NCBI RefSeq assembly: GCF_046297895.1
Contig: NZ_JBKBHC010000007.1
Coordinates: forward strand, 1 to 64,000
DNA: 64,000 nt
Direction of reading: 5' to 3'
Origin: Ferrovibrio sp046297895
GTDB taxonomy: Bacteria; Pseudomonadota; Alphaproteobacteria; Ferrovibrionales; Ferrovibrionaceae
The notes beneath the pieces are model-generated. The model ran no database searches. It was not told the DNA's origin and saw only the letters and a list, made by a program, of their open reading frames with translations. A program made the position numbers and the translations under genes. Of the stretch, positions 1 through 9,129 are shown one piece after another (the first letter of the stretch is position 1; each line of letters opens with the position of its first letter).

Positions 1-275
1 AGGTGAAGACCGGCGCCGATCTGGTCGGCCGCACCGGCCAGTCGCTGACCGATATCGTGACCTCGATCAAGAAGGTGTCGGACATCGTGGCCGAGATCGC
101 CGCCGCCAGCCGCGAGCAGGCCACGGGTCTGGAGCAGATCAACACCGCCGTGGCCGGCATGGACGAGATGACCCAGCGCAACGGCGCGCTGGTCGAGCAG
201 ACCTCGGCCTCGGCCCAGGCGCTGGCCGATCAGGGCCGGCAGTTGGCTGAACTGGTCGGCTTCTTCAAGCTCTGA
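1..275 (+). CDS. Methyl-accepting chemotaxis protein, C-terminal fragment
   Basis: The window opens inside this gene, so only the last ~90 residues are seen. They form the descending arm of the long cytoplasmic coiled-coil hairpin of a chemoreceptor, with the C-terminal repeats TQRNGALVEQTSASAQAL and QLAELVGFFKL. The protein would couple a membrane sensor to CheA/CheW. The visible stretch is nearly identical, also at DNA level, to the same part of the receptor that starts 132 bases downstream, so the two are tandem paralogues. No C-terminal CheR-docking pentapeptide is present. Sensor type and true length cannot be known from this window. Confidence 0.9.
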   Translation, partial: VKTGADLVGRTGQSLTDIVTSIKKVSDIVAEIAAASREQATGLEQINTAVAGMDEMTQRNGALVEQTSASAQALADQGRQLAELVGFFKL

Positions 276-407
276 ATTGGAACTGCCGTTGCGTAAACGC
301 CCTGACGATCGGCCTTAACCATAAGTTGTGAAAAGCGTTTAAGGGTTGCACCGCGTGCCGCCGGGGCGCAAATTCCATCCACAGAGTCATAGTGGGGGAG
401 CGCAAGA

Positions 408-2855
408 ATGCGTCTCGGCATCCGTCAGAAACTTTTCCTCGCCGTCGGCGTGATCGCCGCGATGGCGGTGATCTCCAGCCTGATCTCGTTCGCCTTTTTC
501 GGTCAGGTGCGTGGCGCGCTGAGCGGCGTGACCGAACGCAGCATTCCTGCGGTAAGCGCCGCCCTCACCCTGGCGGCGCAGAGCGCCGATCTGGCCGCCG
601 CCGCCCCGACGCTGGCCTATGCGGCCGGCGAGGGCGAACGCAAGGCGGCCCTGGGCGAGCTGCAGGCCAAGCTGGTGCAGATCGACCGCACCGTGGCCCA
701 GGTGAAGCGCAGCGACGTGCCGGCCGAAATCCGCGAGGAGGTGGAAGGCACCGTGGTGCGCCTGGCCGATGCCATGCAACGCATCGACGAGTCGGTGAAA
801 GAGCGCCTGGCGCTCGCCGCCAAGCGGCAGGACCTGACCAAGACGCTGACCGACAACCATGCCAACTTCCTGTTCCTGTCCCAGCCGGCGGTGGACCAGG
901 CGGTGATGGACATGACGATGGAATTCGAACTGGTGTCGCGGGCTACCGGCCAGGGTGCCTCGGAGATGATCCAGAGCATCCTCGACAAGCAGGTGGCCGG
1001 TGCCCGTGCCATTCAGGATCTGGTGGCCAAGGTGAACCTCACCGTCGGCATGCTGGCGGTGGCCGCCCAGGCCGACTCGCCCGAGCAGGTCGAGCTGATC
1101 CAGGTCGACAACATCAACACCAAGGCCGAGATGCTGCGCTCGCTCGATACCGTGCAGTCGGTGTTTCCCAACAAGGAAATCGCCGAGGCCGTCGAGGCGA
1201 TGGCCAAGGTGAGCGAAGGCGACCAGGGCCTGTTCCAGGTGCGCATGCAGGAACTGGCGGCGGCGCGTCAGGCGGTGGCGGCGCTCGGCGAGGCGCGTTC
1301 GGCGGCCTCGGCCCTGGCCGACGCGGTGGACCAACTGGTGATGGCGGCGCGCGACGACACCGACACATCGACCCGGGCCTCGATGACCGCCATCAACATC
1401 GCGCAGACCAGCATGGCCATCATCGCGGCGATCTGCCTGATTTCCGCCGTGGTGATCGGCTGGCTGTATATCGGTCGCCGCGTGATCGATCCGATCGTGG
1501 CCACCACCGGCACCATGGACCGCCTGGCCAAGCGCGACTGGCAGACCGAGGTGAGCGGCCTGGACCGCACCGACGAGATCGGCGACATGGCGCGGGCCGT
1601 GCAGGTCTTCAAGGAACAGGGCCAGGAGGCCGACAAGCTGCAGGGCCAGATCGAGGCCGACCGCGAGCGCTTCGAAACCGAACGCAAGGCGCAGGAAGCC
1701 CTGCTGAAAAGCGCGGTGGGCGAGATCGTCGGCGCCGCCAATGCCGGCGATCTGGGCCAGCGCATCGACACCACGCGCATCGATGGCGTGATGCGCGAAC
1801 TGGGCGAGGGCGTCAATCAGTTGCTCGGCACCGTCGATCGGGCGCTGGGCGACCTGGGCGGCATGCTGCACAAGATGGCCGACGGCGACCTGACCCACCG
1901 CATCCGCGGCAATTACCAGGGCCTGTTCGCCCGGCTGGCCAGCGACGCCAACCAGGTGAGCGACCGCCTGGCCGCAACCATGAAGCAGCTGGCATCGGCC
2001 GCGGCCCAGGTGCGCGACGCCTCGGCGGAGATCTCGACGGGCAGCCAGGACCTGGCGCAGCGCACGGAGAGCCAGGCGGCGGCGCTGGAGCAGACGGCCG
2101 CCTCGATGCACGAGGTGACGGCGACGGTGAAGCAGAATGCCGACAATGCCCAGGCGGCGAACCAGCTGGCGGTGGCGGCCCGCGACACGGCGGAGAAGGG
2201 CGGTGGCGTGGTGGGCCGGGCGGTCTCGGCGGTGACGCAGATCGAGGAGAGCGCCCGCAAGATCTCCGACATCGTGTCGCTGATCGACGAGATCGCCTTC
2301 CAGACCAACCTGCTGGCGCTGAATGCCAGTGTGGAAGCCGCCCGCGCCGGCGAGGCCGGCAAGGGCTTTGCCGTGGTGGCGCAGGAGGTGCGCGCCCTGG
2401 CCCAGCGTTCGGCCAACGCGTCGAAGGACATCAAGGCGCTGATCACGGAATCGAATGCCCAGGTGAAGACGGGCGCGGCGCTGGTGAACCAGACCGGCGC
2501 GTCGCTGAGCGAGATCGTGACCGCGATCAAGAAGGTGTCGGACATCGTGGCCGAGATCGCGGCGGCCTCGGCGGAGCAGGCGCGCGGGCTGGAGGAAGTA
2601 AACGGGGCCGTGGTCAACATGGACGAGATGACCCAGCGCAACGGCGCCCTGGTCGAGCAGACCAATGCCTCGGCGCAGGCCATGGCCAACCAGGCGCGGC
2701 AGCTCGCCGAACTGGTTGGACATTTCCGCTTCGAGGGCACGGTGGCGGCAAACGACCGGCTGGCCCAGGCCGAGGTCGACACGCTGGAGGCCGGCGAGGC
2801 CGGGAATGGCGAAACCGGCGACGACGGCGATGCTGCGAAGGATGCCGCCGACTAG
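408..2855 (+). CDS. Methyl-accepting chemotaxis protein (815 aa, membrane receptor)
   Basis: Transmembrane chemoreceptor. TM1 lies at about residues 8-32, followed by a ~300-residue periplasmic, largely helical ligand-binding region of no recognised type. TM2 is at about 335-355, then a HAMP domain (to ~410) and a second HAMP-like stretch, and the cytoplasmic signalling domain. The hairpin tip is at about residue 625-650 and contains IDEIAFQTNLLALNASVEAA, the CheA/CheW contact region. Two conserved helical arms flank it, where methylation sites are expected. The C-terminus is a short acidic tail without an aromatic CheR/CheB tether. ATG 408 is chosen because it precedes a basic-hydrophobic membrane anchor. 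It follows the partial receptor 1-275 on the same strand and may share its transcript. Confidence 0.93.
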   Translation: MRLGIRQKLFLAVGVIAAMAVISSLISFAFFGQVRGALSGVTERSIPAVSAALTLAAQSADLAAAAPTLAYAAGEGERKAALGELQAKLVQIDRTVAQVKRSDVPAEIREEVEGTVVRLADAMQRIDESVKERLALAAKRQDLTKTLTDNHANFLFLSQPAVDQAVMDMTMEFELVSRATGQGASEMIQSILDKQVAGARAIQDLVAKVNLTVGMLAVAAQADSPEQVELIQVDNINTKAEMLRSLDTVQSVFPNKEIAEAVEAMAKVSEGDQGLFQVRMQELAAARQAVAALGEARSAASALADAVDQLVMAARDDTDTSTRASMTAINIAQTSMAIIAAICLISAVVIGWLYIGRRVIDPIVATTGTMDRLAKRDWQTEVSGLDRTDEIGDMARAVQVFKEQGQEADKLQGQIEADRERFETERKAQEALLKSAVGEIVGAANAGDLGQRIDTTRIDGVMRELGEGVNQLLGTVDRALGDLGGMLHKMADGDLTHRIRGNYQGLFARLASDANQVSDRLAATMKQLASAAAQVRDASAEISTGSQDLAQRTESQAAALEQTAASMHEVTATVKQNADNAQAANQLAVAARDTAEKGGGVVGRAVSAVTQIEESARKISDIVSLIDEIAFQTNLLALNASVEAARAGEAGKGFAVVAQEVRALAQRSANASKDIKALITESNAQVKTGAALVNQTGASLSEIVTAIKKVSDIVAEIAAASAEQARGLEEVNGAVVNMDEMTQRNGALVEQTNASAQAMANQARQLAELVGHFRFEGTVAANDRLAQAEVDTLEAGEAGNGETGDDGDAAKDAAD

Positions 2856-2861
2856 CCGGGG

Positions 2862-3509
2862 CTAGTCGCGGGCCCGCCGGGCGGCGGCATCGTCCGCTGC
2901 CTGCTGCATGGCATCGGCCAGCGCAAGATTGGCATCGCCGCCCAGGCGGCGCAGATTGGCGATCACGCCGGCCACGTCCGCAGCCGGCCGGTTCTGGCTC
3001 AGCTTGAACTTGCCCTCCAGCCGGTCGACCGGGATTTCGATCCCAACAATGCCGCGCAGCATGCTTTCGGCAAAGCTGTCCGGCTCGTCGCTCAGTTTCC
3101 AGCCCCCGGGACCTTCGTAAATCGCGGACAGGCGATCGACGATGTCGCGCAGCCGTGCCGGATCGCGGGTCGTGCTGGCCCGGCCATAGGCATGAACGGC
3201 CGTGTAGTTCCAGGTCGGCACCGCCGGCTTCTTGGCATACCAGTTCGGCGACACATAGCCATGCACGCCCTGGAAGATGCAGAGCACCTCCTGCCCATCC
3301 AGCGCCGCCGCCTGTCCGTTGGCCGCCGCCAGATGGCAGACCAGCCGGCCATGCGGGGCCGGATCGGGCTCGTAGAGGAATGGCACATGGCTGGCGACCA
3401 TGCCGCCCGGCCCGGCGGGAGGAGAAATAAGCAGACCGAAGGCATTCGCAGCGATCAGCGCCTGCAGGGGCGCCGCGTCACGGACGGCGAAATGGGCGGG
3501 GACATACAT
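2862..3509 (-). CDS. PaiB-family FMN-binding negative regulator-like protein
   Basis: 215-residue protein of the PaiB/FMN-binding split-barrel family. The start MYVPAHFAV is typical of the family and fixes the ATG at 3509; the open frame extends further upstream with non-homologous sequence. Family features are AFGLLIS, the HVPFLYEPD strand, the central CIFQGVHGYVSPNWY segment with its W-N-Y flavin-pocket residues, and the terminal ALADAM helix. In Bacillus PaiB represses sporulation and protease genes. In proteobacteria the role is unknown and a flavin-dependent small-molecule function is just as likely. It is convergent with the chemoreceptor ending 7 bases away and divergent from the GGDEF-EAL gene. 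Confidence 0.85.
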   Translation of the reverse strand: MYVPAHFAVRDAAPLQALIAANAFGLLISPPAGPGGMVASHVPFLYEPDPAPHGRLVCHLAAANGQAAALDGQEVLCIFQGVHGYVSPNWYAKKPAVPTWNYTAVHAYGRASTTRDPARLRDIVDRLSAIYEGPGGWKLSDEPDSFAESMLRGIVGIEIPVDRLEGKFKLSQNRPAADVAGVIANLRRLGGDANLALADAMQQAADDAAARRARD

Positions 3510-3691
3510 CGGGCGGACCGGGGGCGGATGGGTTGCGGGCGGGGCGCGATCAAACATCCGTCCGGCCCTGTCAGGCAAGCGGGAAATTGCACCCCGATTG
3601 TCACGGTCCGGGCCCCCGAAAGGGACGGTTTTCGACGTATTATCAAATCTATACCTTATTTTTCCGATGGGCCTGGAGTAGCCCATGCTGC

Positions 3692-6600
3692 ATGGCAGGA
3701 ACCGATCCTTCCGCCCAGCAGGCAAGGCCGTTGCGGCACTATGTCCAGCTCCTGCTCGCCAGCGTGGCCCTGTGCCTGCTGGCGGCACTGGGGCTGCACA
3801 TCCTCGGCGATTACCGTACCCGGATCGCCGCCGCCCAGGCCGCCGCCGAGATGACGGCCGCCGCCGCCCAGGCCGCCACGATCATCGACAATTCCGAACG
3901 CATCCTGAGCAATCTGGTGCGACACCCGGGCATCGCAGCGCTGGACCCGCAGCGCTGCCGCGAGGTGTTCGACGATTCCACCCTGCTGCTGCCGCGCTAC
4001 ACCACCCTGGTGACGGTGAATGCCAATGGCGTGCCGATCTGTTCCGCATCGCCTCTGTCGCGCCAGCAGCCGCAGACGCGTTCATGGCCCTCGTTGCTGG
4101 AGCGGTTTGGCCAGGGAAATTTCCAGAGCGGTTTCGCCATCAGCGAGCCGGTGCGCGGCACCATCACCGACCGCATGCTGGTCTCCTTTGCCATGCCGCT
4201 GCGCAATGCCGCCGGCCAACTGGACGGCGCGGTGCTGCTGCCGCTCGACCTCGAGACTCTCCCGACCGCCACGGAGAACCGCACCGCCAACAGCGACGTC
4301 TATGTGATCAGCCCGCGCGGCAACGTGATCCTGAGCAGCAATCCGGCGGTGCGGATCGGCCGTCCGGCCCCGGACTGGCGCCTGTTCGGGCAAAGCGCGG
4401 AGGACCTGGCCGCCGCACCCCTGGTGCATGACGACCGCATGCCAAAAAGCGTGATCGCCGCCGCCCGCGACCTGCCCCGGGCCGGCTGGCGCGTCGTGGC
4501 GACCCTGCCCGCCGAGCCGCTGCTGGAGCAGGTCTGGCGGGCGGCAGGCCTGCAGGTCGCCCTCGGACTGGCCGCGATTGCCGCCATGCTGGTCCTCCTG
4601 CGCCTGATCGGCCGCCGTGTCACCGAACCGGTCTACGATCTGGCATCGCTGCTGCACCGCGCCGCCCAGGGCGAGCCGGTCGAGGCGCTTCGGCCACGCG
4701 GCGCACTGGAGATCCAGACCATCATCCGCGGCGTCAACCGGCTGATCGAGGCGGTGAACAGCCGCGAGCAGGCCCTGCGCCGCAGCGAGGCCCGGCTGAA
4801 ACACGCCCTGGACGGCGCCGAGGAAGGCGTGTGGGAATACGATATCGCCAGCGACCACATGGAGTTCAGCCCGCTGTTCCTGGCGCGCATGGGCTATCGC
4901 AGCAGCGAATTGCCGCCGATGCTGCAGACCGTGTTCAACCTGCTGCATCCGCTGGACGCCAAGCAGGCGATACAGCGGCTGAACGCCTTCCGCAACGGCG
5001 AAACCGAGCGACTGAACATCGAGACGCGGCTGCGCACCAAGTCAGGCAGCTATATGTGGGCCCTGGTGCGCGGCAAGATCGTCGCCCATGACGAGAACGG
5101 CCGTCCGCTGCGCGCCGTGGGCACGCATTCCGACATCACCCCGCGCAAGGCCATGGAGTTGCAACTGCGCCAGGCCGCCGCCGTGTTCGACAATTCGCCG
5201 CAGGCCATCATCGTCTGCGATCGCGACAACAACATATCGGCCGTCAATCCGGCCTTCACCGCGATCACCGGTTACGAGGCCGTCGAGGTGCTGGGCCGCA
5301 ATCCGGCGCTGCTGTCGTCCGGCCGGCAGGATCGCGATTTCTATGCCGCGATGTGGCAGTCGCTGCGCACGACCGGCCTGTGGCAGGGCGAGGTATGGAA
5401 CCGGCGCAAGGACGGCAACGTGTATTGCGAGTGGCTGTCGATCACCCGCATCAACGATGCGGCAGGAAACCCGACCAGCTATATCGGCATGTTCGTCGAC
5501 ATCACCAGCCGCAAAGAAGCCGAGGCCAGGGTTCTGTGGCAGGCCAATTACGACATGCTGACAGAATTGCCCAATCGCCGCCTGCTGAACGACCGCCTGA
5601 ACCAGGCCATCATGCGCGCGATGCGGCATGGCCGGCCCGGTGCCGTGCTGCTGATCGACCTGGATCATTTCAAGGAAATCAACGACTCGCTCGGCCATAC
5701 GGCAGGCGACGCCCTGCTGGTGGAGACGGCGCGCCGCCTGCAGGCCGCGGTGCGCGAAAGCGACACGGTGGCCCGCCTCGGCGGCGATGAATTCGTGGTG
5801 CTGCTGGACGAGATCGGTACGGCGGAAGACGCCCGGCTGGTGGCGGAGAAGATCAACGCGACACTGGCACGCGCCTATCGCATCGAGGGCCACGACTACT
5901 TCATCTCGGGCAGCATCGGCATCAGCGTGTTTCCCAATGACGGGCGCGCCGGCGACGACCTGATCAAGCATGCCGATGCCGCGATGTATGCCGCCAAGGA
6001 TGCCGGCCGCAACGCCTGCCGCTTCTTTACCAGCGACATGCAGGAAACCGTCGACGAGCGACTGACCATCGTCGCCGAACTGCGCAGCGCGCTGCAGAAC
6101 GACGAGCTGGTGCTGCATTATCAGCCGATCGCCGATCTCAATAGCGGCCGGATCGTCAAGACCGAGGGACTGATCCGCTGGCAGCATCCCCAGCGCGGCC
6201 TGCTGGGTCCGGTGCAGTTCATTCCCTTCGCCGAATCCTACGGCCTGATCGGATTGCTGGGCGACCGCGTTCTGGCTGAGGCCGTGCGCCAGCGCCGCGC
6301 CTGGCGCGACGCCGGGCTGGATGTGGACGTTGCGATCAATGTCTCGCCCGAGCAGATCAAGGCCGGGGATTTCGAAACCCGGGTGGTGGCGGCGGTGGAA
6401 AGCCTGTCCGGCATCGCGCAGCCGCTGACCATCGAGATCACGGGAACCCTGATGATGAGCGGCGACCGCGCCCATCTGGATACGCTCGACCGTCTGGCGC
6501 GATCAGGCATCAGGATCGCGCTGGATGATTTCGGCACCGGTTATTCCTCGCTCAGCTATCTGGCCCGCCTGCCGGCGCATCTGGTGAAGATCGACCATGC

Positions 6601-6838
6601 CTTCGTGTGGGAAATCGGCTCCGAGCGCGGCGAGCGGCTGGTGCGCACCATCATCGACATCGCCCATGACCTGGGGATGAGAGTGGTTGCCGAGGGGATC
6701 GAGACCGAGGCGCAGCTCGCTTTCCTGCGCCGTGCCGGCTGCGATTATGGCCAGGGCTATCTGATCGCGCCGCCGATGCCGGCCGAGGCCCTGCCCGCCT
6801 TCATGCGCGACTTCAGCCTCAAGGCGCCGGTCGACTGA
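3692..6838 (+). CDS. Sensor GGDEF-EAL protein (Cache-HAMP-PAS-PAS-GGDEF-EAL)
   Basis: Membrane-bound cyclic-di-GMP turnover protein, 1048 residues. From the N-terminus: TM1 (~15-37), a periplasmic Cache-like sensor (~45-280), TM2 (~283-305), a HAMP-like linker, PAS (~366-490), PAS (~493-610), a GGDEF domain with intact RLGGDEF (GGDEF at ~696), and an EAL domain (~790-1048). The signature EAL is EGL (E825). The ELTES-like strand reads EITGT, keeping the first Glu (E915) but losing the second. DDFGTGYSS (D945, D946) and the following VKID Lys are intact. Cyclase activity is therefore likely, while phosphodiesterase activity is plausible but uncertain. ATG 3692 is chosen over upstream in-frame starts because it gives a compact N-terminus ahead of TM1; a GGAG motif lies ~13 bases upstream. 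Confidence 0.92.
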   Translation: MAGTDPSAQQARPLRHYVQLLLASVALCLLAALGLHILGDYRTRIAAAQAAAEMTAAAAQAATIIDNSERILSNLVRHPGIAALDPQRCREVFDDSTLLLPRYTTLVTVNANGVPICSASPLSRQQPQTRSWPSLLERFGQGNFQSGFAISEPVRGTITDRMLVSFAMPLRNAAGQLDGAVLLPLDLETLPTATENRTANSDVYVISPRGNVILSSNPAVRIGRPAPDWRLFGQSAEDLAAAPLVHDDRMPKSVIAAARDLPRAGWRVVATLPAEPLLEQVWRAAGLQVALGLAAIAAMLVLLRLIGRRVTEPVYDLASLLHRAAQGEPVEALRPRGALEIQTIIRGVNRLIEAVNSREQALRRSEARLKHALDGAEEGVWEYDIASDHMEFSPLFLARMGYRSSELPPMLQTVFNLLHPLDAKQAIQRLNAFRNGETERLNIETRLRTKSGSYMWALVRGKIVAHDENGRPLRAVGTHSDITPRKAMELQLRQAAAVFDNSPQAIIVCDRDNNISAVNPAFTAITGYEAVEVLGRNPALLSSGRQDRDFYAAMWQSLRTTGLWQGEVWNRRKDGNVYCEWLSITRINDAAGNPTSYIGMFVDITSRKEAEARVLWQANYDMLTELPNRRLLNDRLNQAIMRAMRHGRPGAVLLIDLDHFKEINDSLGHTAGDALLVETARRLQAAVRESDTVARLGGDEFVVLLDEIGTAEDARLVAEKINATLARAYRIEGHDYFISGSIGISVFPNDGRAGDDLIKHADAAMYAAKDAGRNACRFFTSDMQETVDERLTIVAELRSALQNDELVLHYQPIADLNSGRIVKTEGLIRWQHPQRGLLGPVQFIPFAESYGLIGLLGDRVLAEAVRQRRAWRDAGLDVDVAINVSPEQIKAGDFETRVVAAVESLSGIAQPLTIEITGTLMMSGDRAHLDTLDRLARSGIRIALDDFGTGYSSLSYLARLPAHLVKIDHAFVWEIGSERGERLVRTIIDIAHDLGMRVVAEGIETEAQLAFLRRAGCDYGQGYLIAPPMPAEALPAFMRDFSLKAPVD

Positions 6839-6875
6839 TCATAAAGGCCGCCGCGCGGCAGCCGCGGCGACGGCG

Positions 6876-8099
6876 TCAGAGCGAGCGGATATAACTCAGG
6901 AAACTGCGCACCTGCGCACCGAGCTGGCTGGCCTGGCCGTTCAGGCTGTCGACCGCGCTGCTGACCTGGCCAGCCGCCTCGCCGGCGGTTGCGGCAGCAG
7001 AACCGATCTCGTGCACATTCGACGACACGCTTTCGATGCCGGCGGCGGCATCCTGGATGTTGTTGCTGATATTTTCGGTGGCGCCGGCCTGTTCCTGCAC
7101 CGACTCCGACATCAGGCCGACGCGTTCGTTCAGGGTTTCCGACTGGGCCTTGATCACTTCGATGGCCGAGATGGTCTTGTCGGAGGCATGCTGGATCGCG
7201 GCGATCTGGTCGGCGATGCTCTTGGCTGCTTCCGCCGTCTTCTGCGCAAGGTTGCGCACCTCCTGCGCCACCACGGCAAAGCCCTTGCCGGCCTCGCCGG
7301 CGCGCGCCGCCTCCACGCTGGCATTCAGCGCCAGCAGGTTGGTCTGGAAGGCGACCGACTTGATGAATTCCACCACCTCGTCGATCTTGCGGTTGGCGCT
7401 GGCGAGTTCCTGCACGGCCAGACTGGCCCGCGAAACTTCCTCCTTCACCGCCTCGCTGGCGCCGCGGGAATCGCGGACTTGACGGTCGATCTCGGCGACC
7501 GAGGCGCTGAGCTGTTCGGCGGCGGCGGCCACGGCCTGGGCATTATGCGTGGCGTTGCCGGCCGATTGCGACACGGAATCCGCCTTCACATGCACGGCCT
7601 GGATTTCGCTGGCCATGGTGGCGGCGTTTTCGTGCAGCGCGCTGGTGGCCCCCTGCACGGCGCCGACAACCGACATCACGTCGCGCTCGAACTGGTCGGC
7701 CAGCTTCTGGCGCTCGCTGCGGGCCTGCGCTTCCATCGCGGCGCGCTGTTCGGCCACCTGCTTTTCCAAGGCAGCGGCGGCCTCGGCCTTCCGGCGCATG
7801 GAATCGCGGGCATTGTTGATCACCTGGGCACCGCGGCGGAAATCGCCGGGCATGCCACGCAGCAGGAAGGGCCGGTAGAATTTGCCTTCGGCGGCATAGG
7901 TGAGCGAAGCGCCGGATTCCCGGATGAAGGCGTCGGTGCGGTCGAGCAGGCGGTTCAGGCTCTGCATCACCGGCGCCAGCTCGCCGTGCGACTGGGTATC
8001 GACAACGCGGACCGACAGATCGCCGGCTGCCGCCTTGTCGCAGACCGTCGCCAGTTCGTCGAGCACCTTCTGCCGCCGATCCTTGCCGAATAAAGCCAT
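6876..8099 (-). CDS. Soluble methyl-accepting chemotaxis protein, signalling half of a split Aer pair
   Basis: 407 residues with no transmembrane segment. The N-terminal ~120 residues contain a HAMP-like repeat (KAAAGDLSVRVVD) and a second degenerate one. A coiled coil and the MCP signalling domain follow, with SVAFQTNLLALNASVEAARA at the hairpin tip. It lies 46 bases downstream of a PAS protein closely resembling the sensor domain of Aer and has a good GGAGGG ribosome site ahead of ATG 8099. The likely role is to relay the redox signal read by that PAS protein to CheA, as CetA/CetB do for energy taxis in Campylobacter. The partner assignment is inference from context; the MCP identity is clear. 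Confidence 0.92.
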   Translation of the reverse strand: MALFGKDRRQKVLDELATVCDKAAAGDLSVRVVDTQSHGELAPVMQSLNRLLDRTDAFIRESGASLTYAAEGKFYRPFLLRGMPGDFRRGAQVINNARDSMRRKAEAAAALEKQVAEQRAAMEAQARSERQKLADQFERDVMSVVGAVQGATSALHENAATMASEIQAVHVKADSVSQSAGNATHNAQAVAAAAEQLSASVAEIDRQVRDSRGASEAVKEEVSRASLAVQELASANRKIDEVVEFIKSVAFQTNLLALNASVEAARAGEAGKGFAVVAQEVRNLAQKTAEAAKSIADQIAAIQHASDKTISAIEVIKAQSETLNERVGLMSESVQEQAGATENISNNIQDAAAGIESVSSNVHEIGSAAATAGEAAGQVSSAVDSLNGQASQLGAQVRSFLSYIRSL

Positions 8100-8145
8100 T
8101 ATCGCCCTCCGATCCTTTTACGCGCGTTCCAGCCTGCGGCAGTTC

Positions 8146-8709
8146 TCAGGCCGCCTGTTTCCCGGCGCCGGTATTGCGCTCGGCCTCATCGAGCGAGAAC
8201 ACGAATTCCTCATAGCTCTGGCCGCGTTCGGCCAGGATGCCCTGCAGCAGTTTAACGCTGGCTTCCATGCCCTGTTTGCGGTCTGCATGGCGGCCCTCCT
8301 CCTGCAGAAGCTGGGCATACAGCGTTTCGATCTGGCGCAGCGCGGCGGCATCCGGCTTGCGGCGGTTGGAATGATAGCCGTCGATCTGGCCATCCCTGCC
8401 ATAGCTGGGCGTCACATGGGCGAAGACCCAGTAATAATCGCCGTTCTTGGCCATGTTCTTCACATAGGCGAAGATCTCGCGGCCACTGGATATCGTCTGC
8501 CACAGCAGATGAAACACCGCACGCGGCATGTCGGGATGGCGCACGATGGAATGCGGCTGGCCGACCAGCTCATGCTCCTCGTACAGGCCGACGCGGCAGA
8601 AGACCTCGTTGGCATACAGGATGCGGCCCCTGGCATCGGTCTTGCTGACGATGATCTCGTCCTCACCAAACGTTCGTTCGGTCTTGGTGGGCTGCGGGCG
8701 CTGCATCAT
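8146..8709 (-). CDS. Aer/CetB-like PAS redox sensor (FAD-binding type)
   Basis: 187-residue cytoplasmic protein with one PAS domain (~15-130) and a helical C-terminal tail. The PAS domain carries the Aer signature SIVRHPDMPRAVF. Counted from the first ATG its Arg, His and Asp fall at 57, 58 and 60, the residue numbers at which E. coli Aer needs them for FAD binding. The conserved MAKNGDYYWV segment follows. Unlike Aer it has no membrane anchor or signalling domain; those functions would come from the receptor encoded just downstream. Two adjacent ATGs (8709 and 8706) follow a GGGAGGGA ribosome site and either may be used. Confidence 0.88.
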   Translation of the reverse strand: MMQRPQPTKTERTFGEDEIIVSKTDARGRILYANEVFCRVGLYEEHELVGQPHSIVRHPDMPRAVFHLLWQTISSGREIFAYVKNMAKNGDYYWVFAHVTPSYGRDGQIDGYHSNRRKPDAAALRQIETLYAQLLQEEGRHADRKQGMEASVKLLQGILAERGQSYEEFVFSLDEAERNTGAGKQAA

Positions 8710-9019
8710 TCCCTCCCGGTTTTAACGTCAGGCATGTTTTCTGCGCCGTAGATGCGTGCTGGCTGGAAGATCACAGAAGATGGTCATGCGGTCATCCGCT
8801 TGCGGCGTATTTTTTTGATTAGGGGCAAATAAACCGCAGCCTGAGATTGCGCCTCCCCATTGAGGATATATGCAAAAACGCATAGTGCCGCGATCTGTTA
8901 GTGAGTCAATACGATTTACGCGCGCAAAATCCCGGCGCCGGGCTGGTGGCCCACCGCGGCCATGCGATGAAACCGGCGAAGGCGGAGGGCTGTGAGAAAA
9001 GAAGAGGCTGTGAGAGAAA
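8710..9019. other. Intergenic region without a gene
   Basis: 310 bases between the PAS sensor gene and the tRNA gene. It should hold the promoter of the PAS/receptor pair, reading left. The stretch around 8810-8890 is AT-rich (TTTTTTTGATTAGGGGCAAA and nearby), but I cannot assign a clear -35/-10 pair or a flagellar-type sigma-28 site. I see no coding sequence or RNA gene here. Confidence 0.6.
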
Positions 9020-9095
9020 TGGTGCCGGCGGAGGGACTCGAACCCCCGACCTCGACTTTACGAAAGTCTTGCTCTACCAACTGAGCTACGCCGGC
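9020..9095 (-). tRNA. tRNA-Thr (anticodon CGT)
   Basis: The 76-base minus strand folds as a full cloverleaf. The acceptor stem is GCCGGCG/CGCCGGC, the D-arm GCTC...GAGC, the anticodon arm is AGACT-TTCGTAA-AGTCG with CGT at positions 34-36, and the T-arm is GGGGG-TTCGAGT-CCCTC with one G-U pair. Discriminator A is followed by an encoded CCA. Anticodon CGU reads ACG (threonine). The only irregularity is an A-G mismatch at the top of the anticodon stem (27-43). Confidence 0.95.
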
Positions 9096-9107
9096 TGAGC
9101 GGCCGAA

Positions 9108-9129
9108 CGGCCCGGGTTGACCCGGGCCG
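9108..9129. other. Perfect GC hairpin upstream of the tRNA gene
   Basis: A 9-bp perfect inverted repeat (CGGCCCGGG, loop TTGA, CCCGGGCCG) lies 13 bases outside the 5' end of the tRNA-Thr gene. There is no T-run on either side, so it is not a classical terminator. It could lie in the tRNA leader or be a remnant repeat; function unknown. Confidence 0.5.

Noticed and set aside
387..2723. Very long open frame antisense to the chemoreceptor at 408-2855
   Set aside because: GC-rich codon structure leaves the opposite strand open; the translation is His/Arg/Gly/Leu-rich and low in complexity, and shows no family signature. The same applies to the long antisense frames over 24445-26559, 31720-33918 and 52425-55574.
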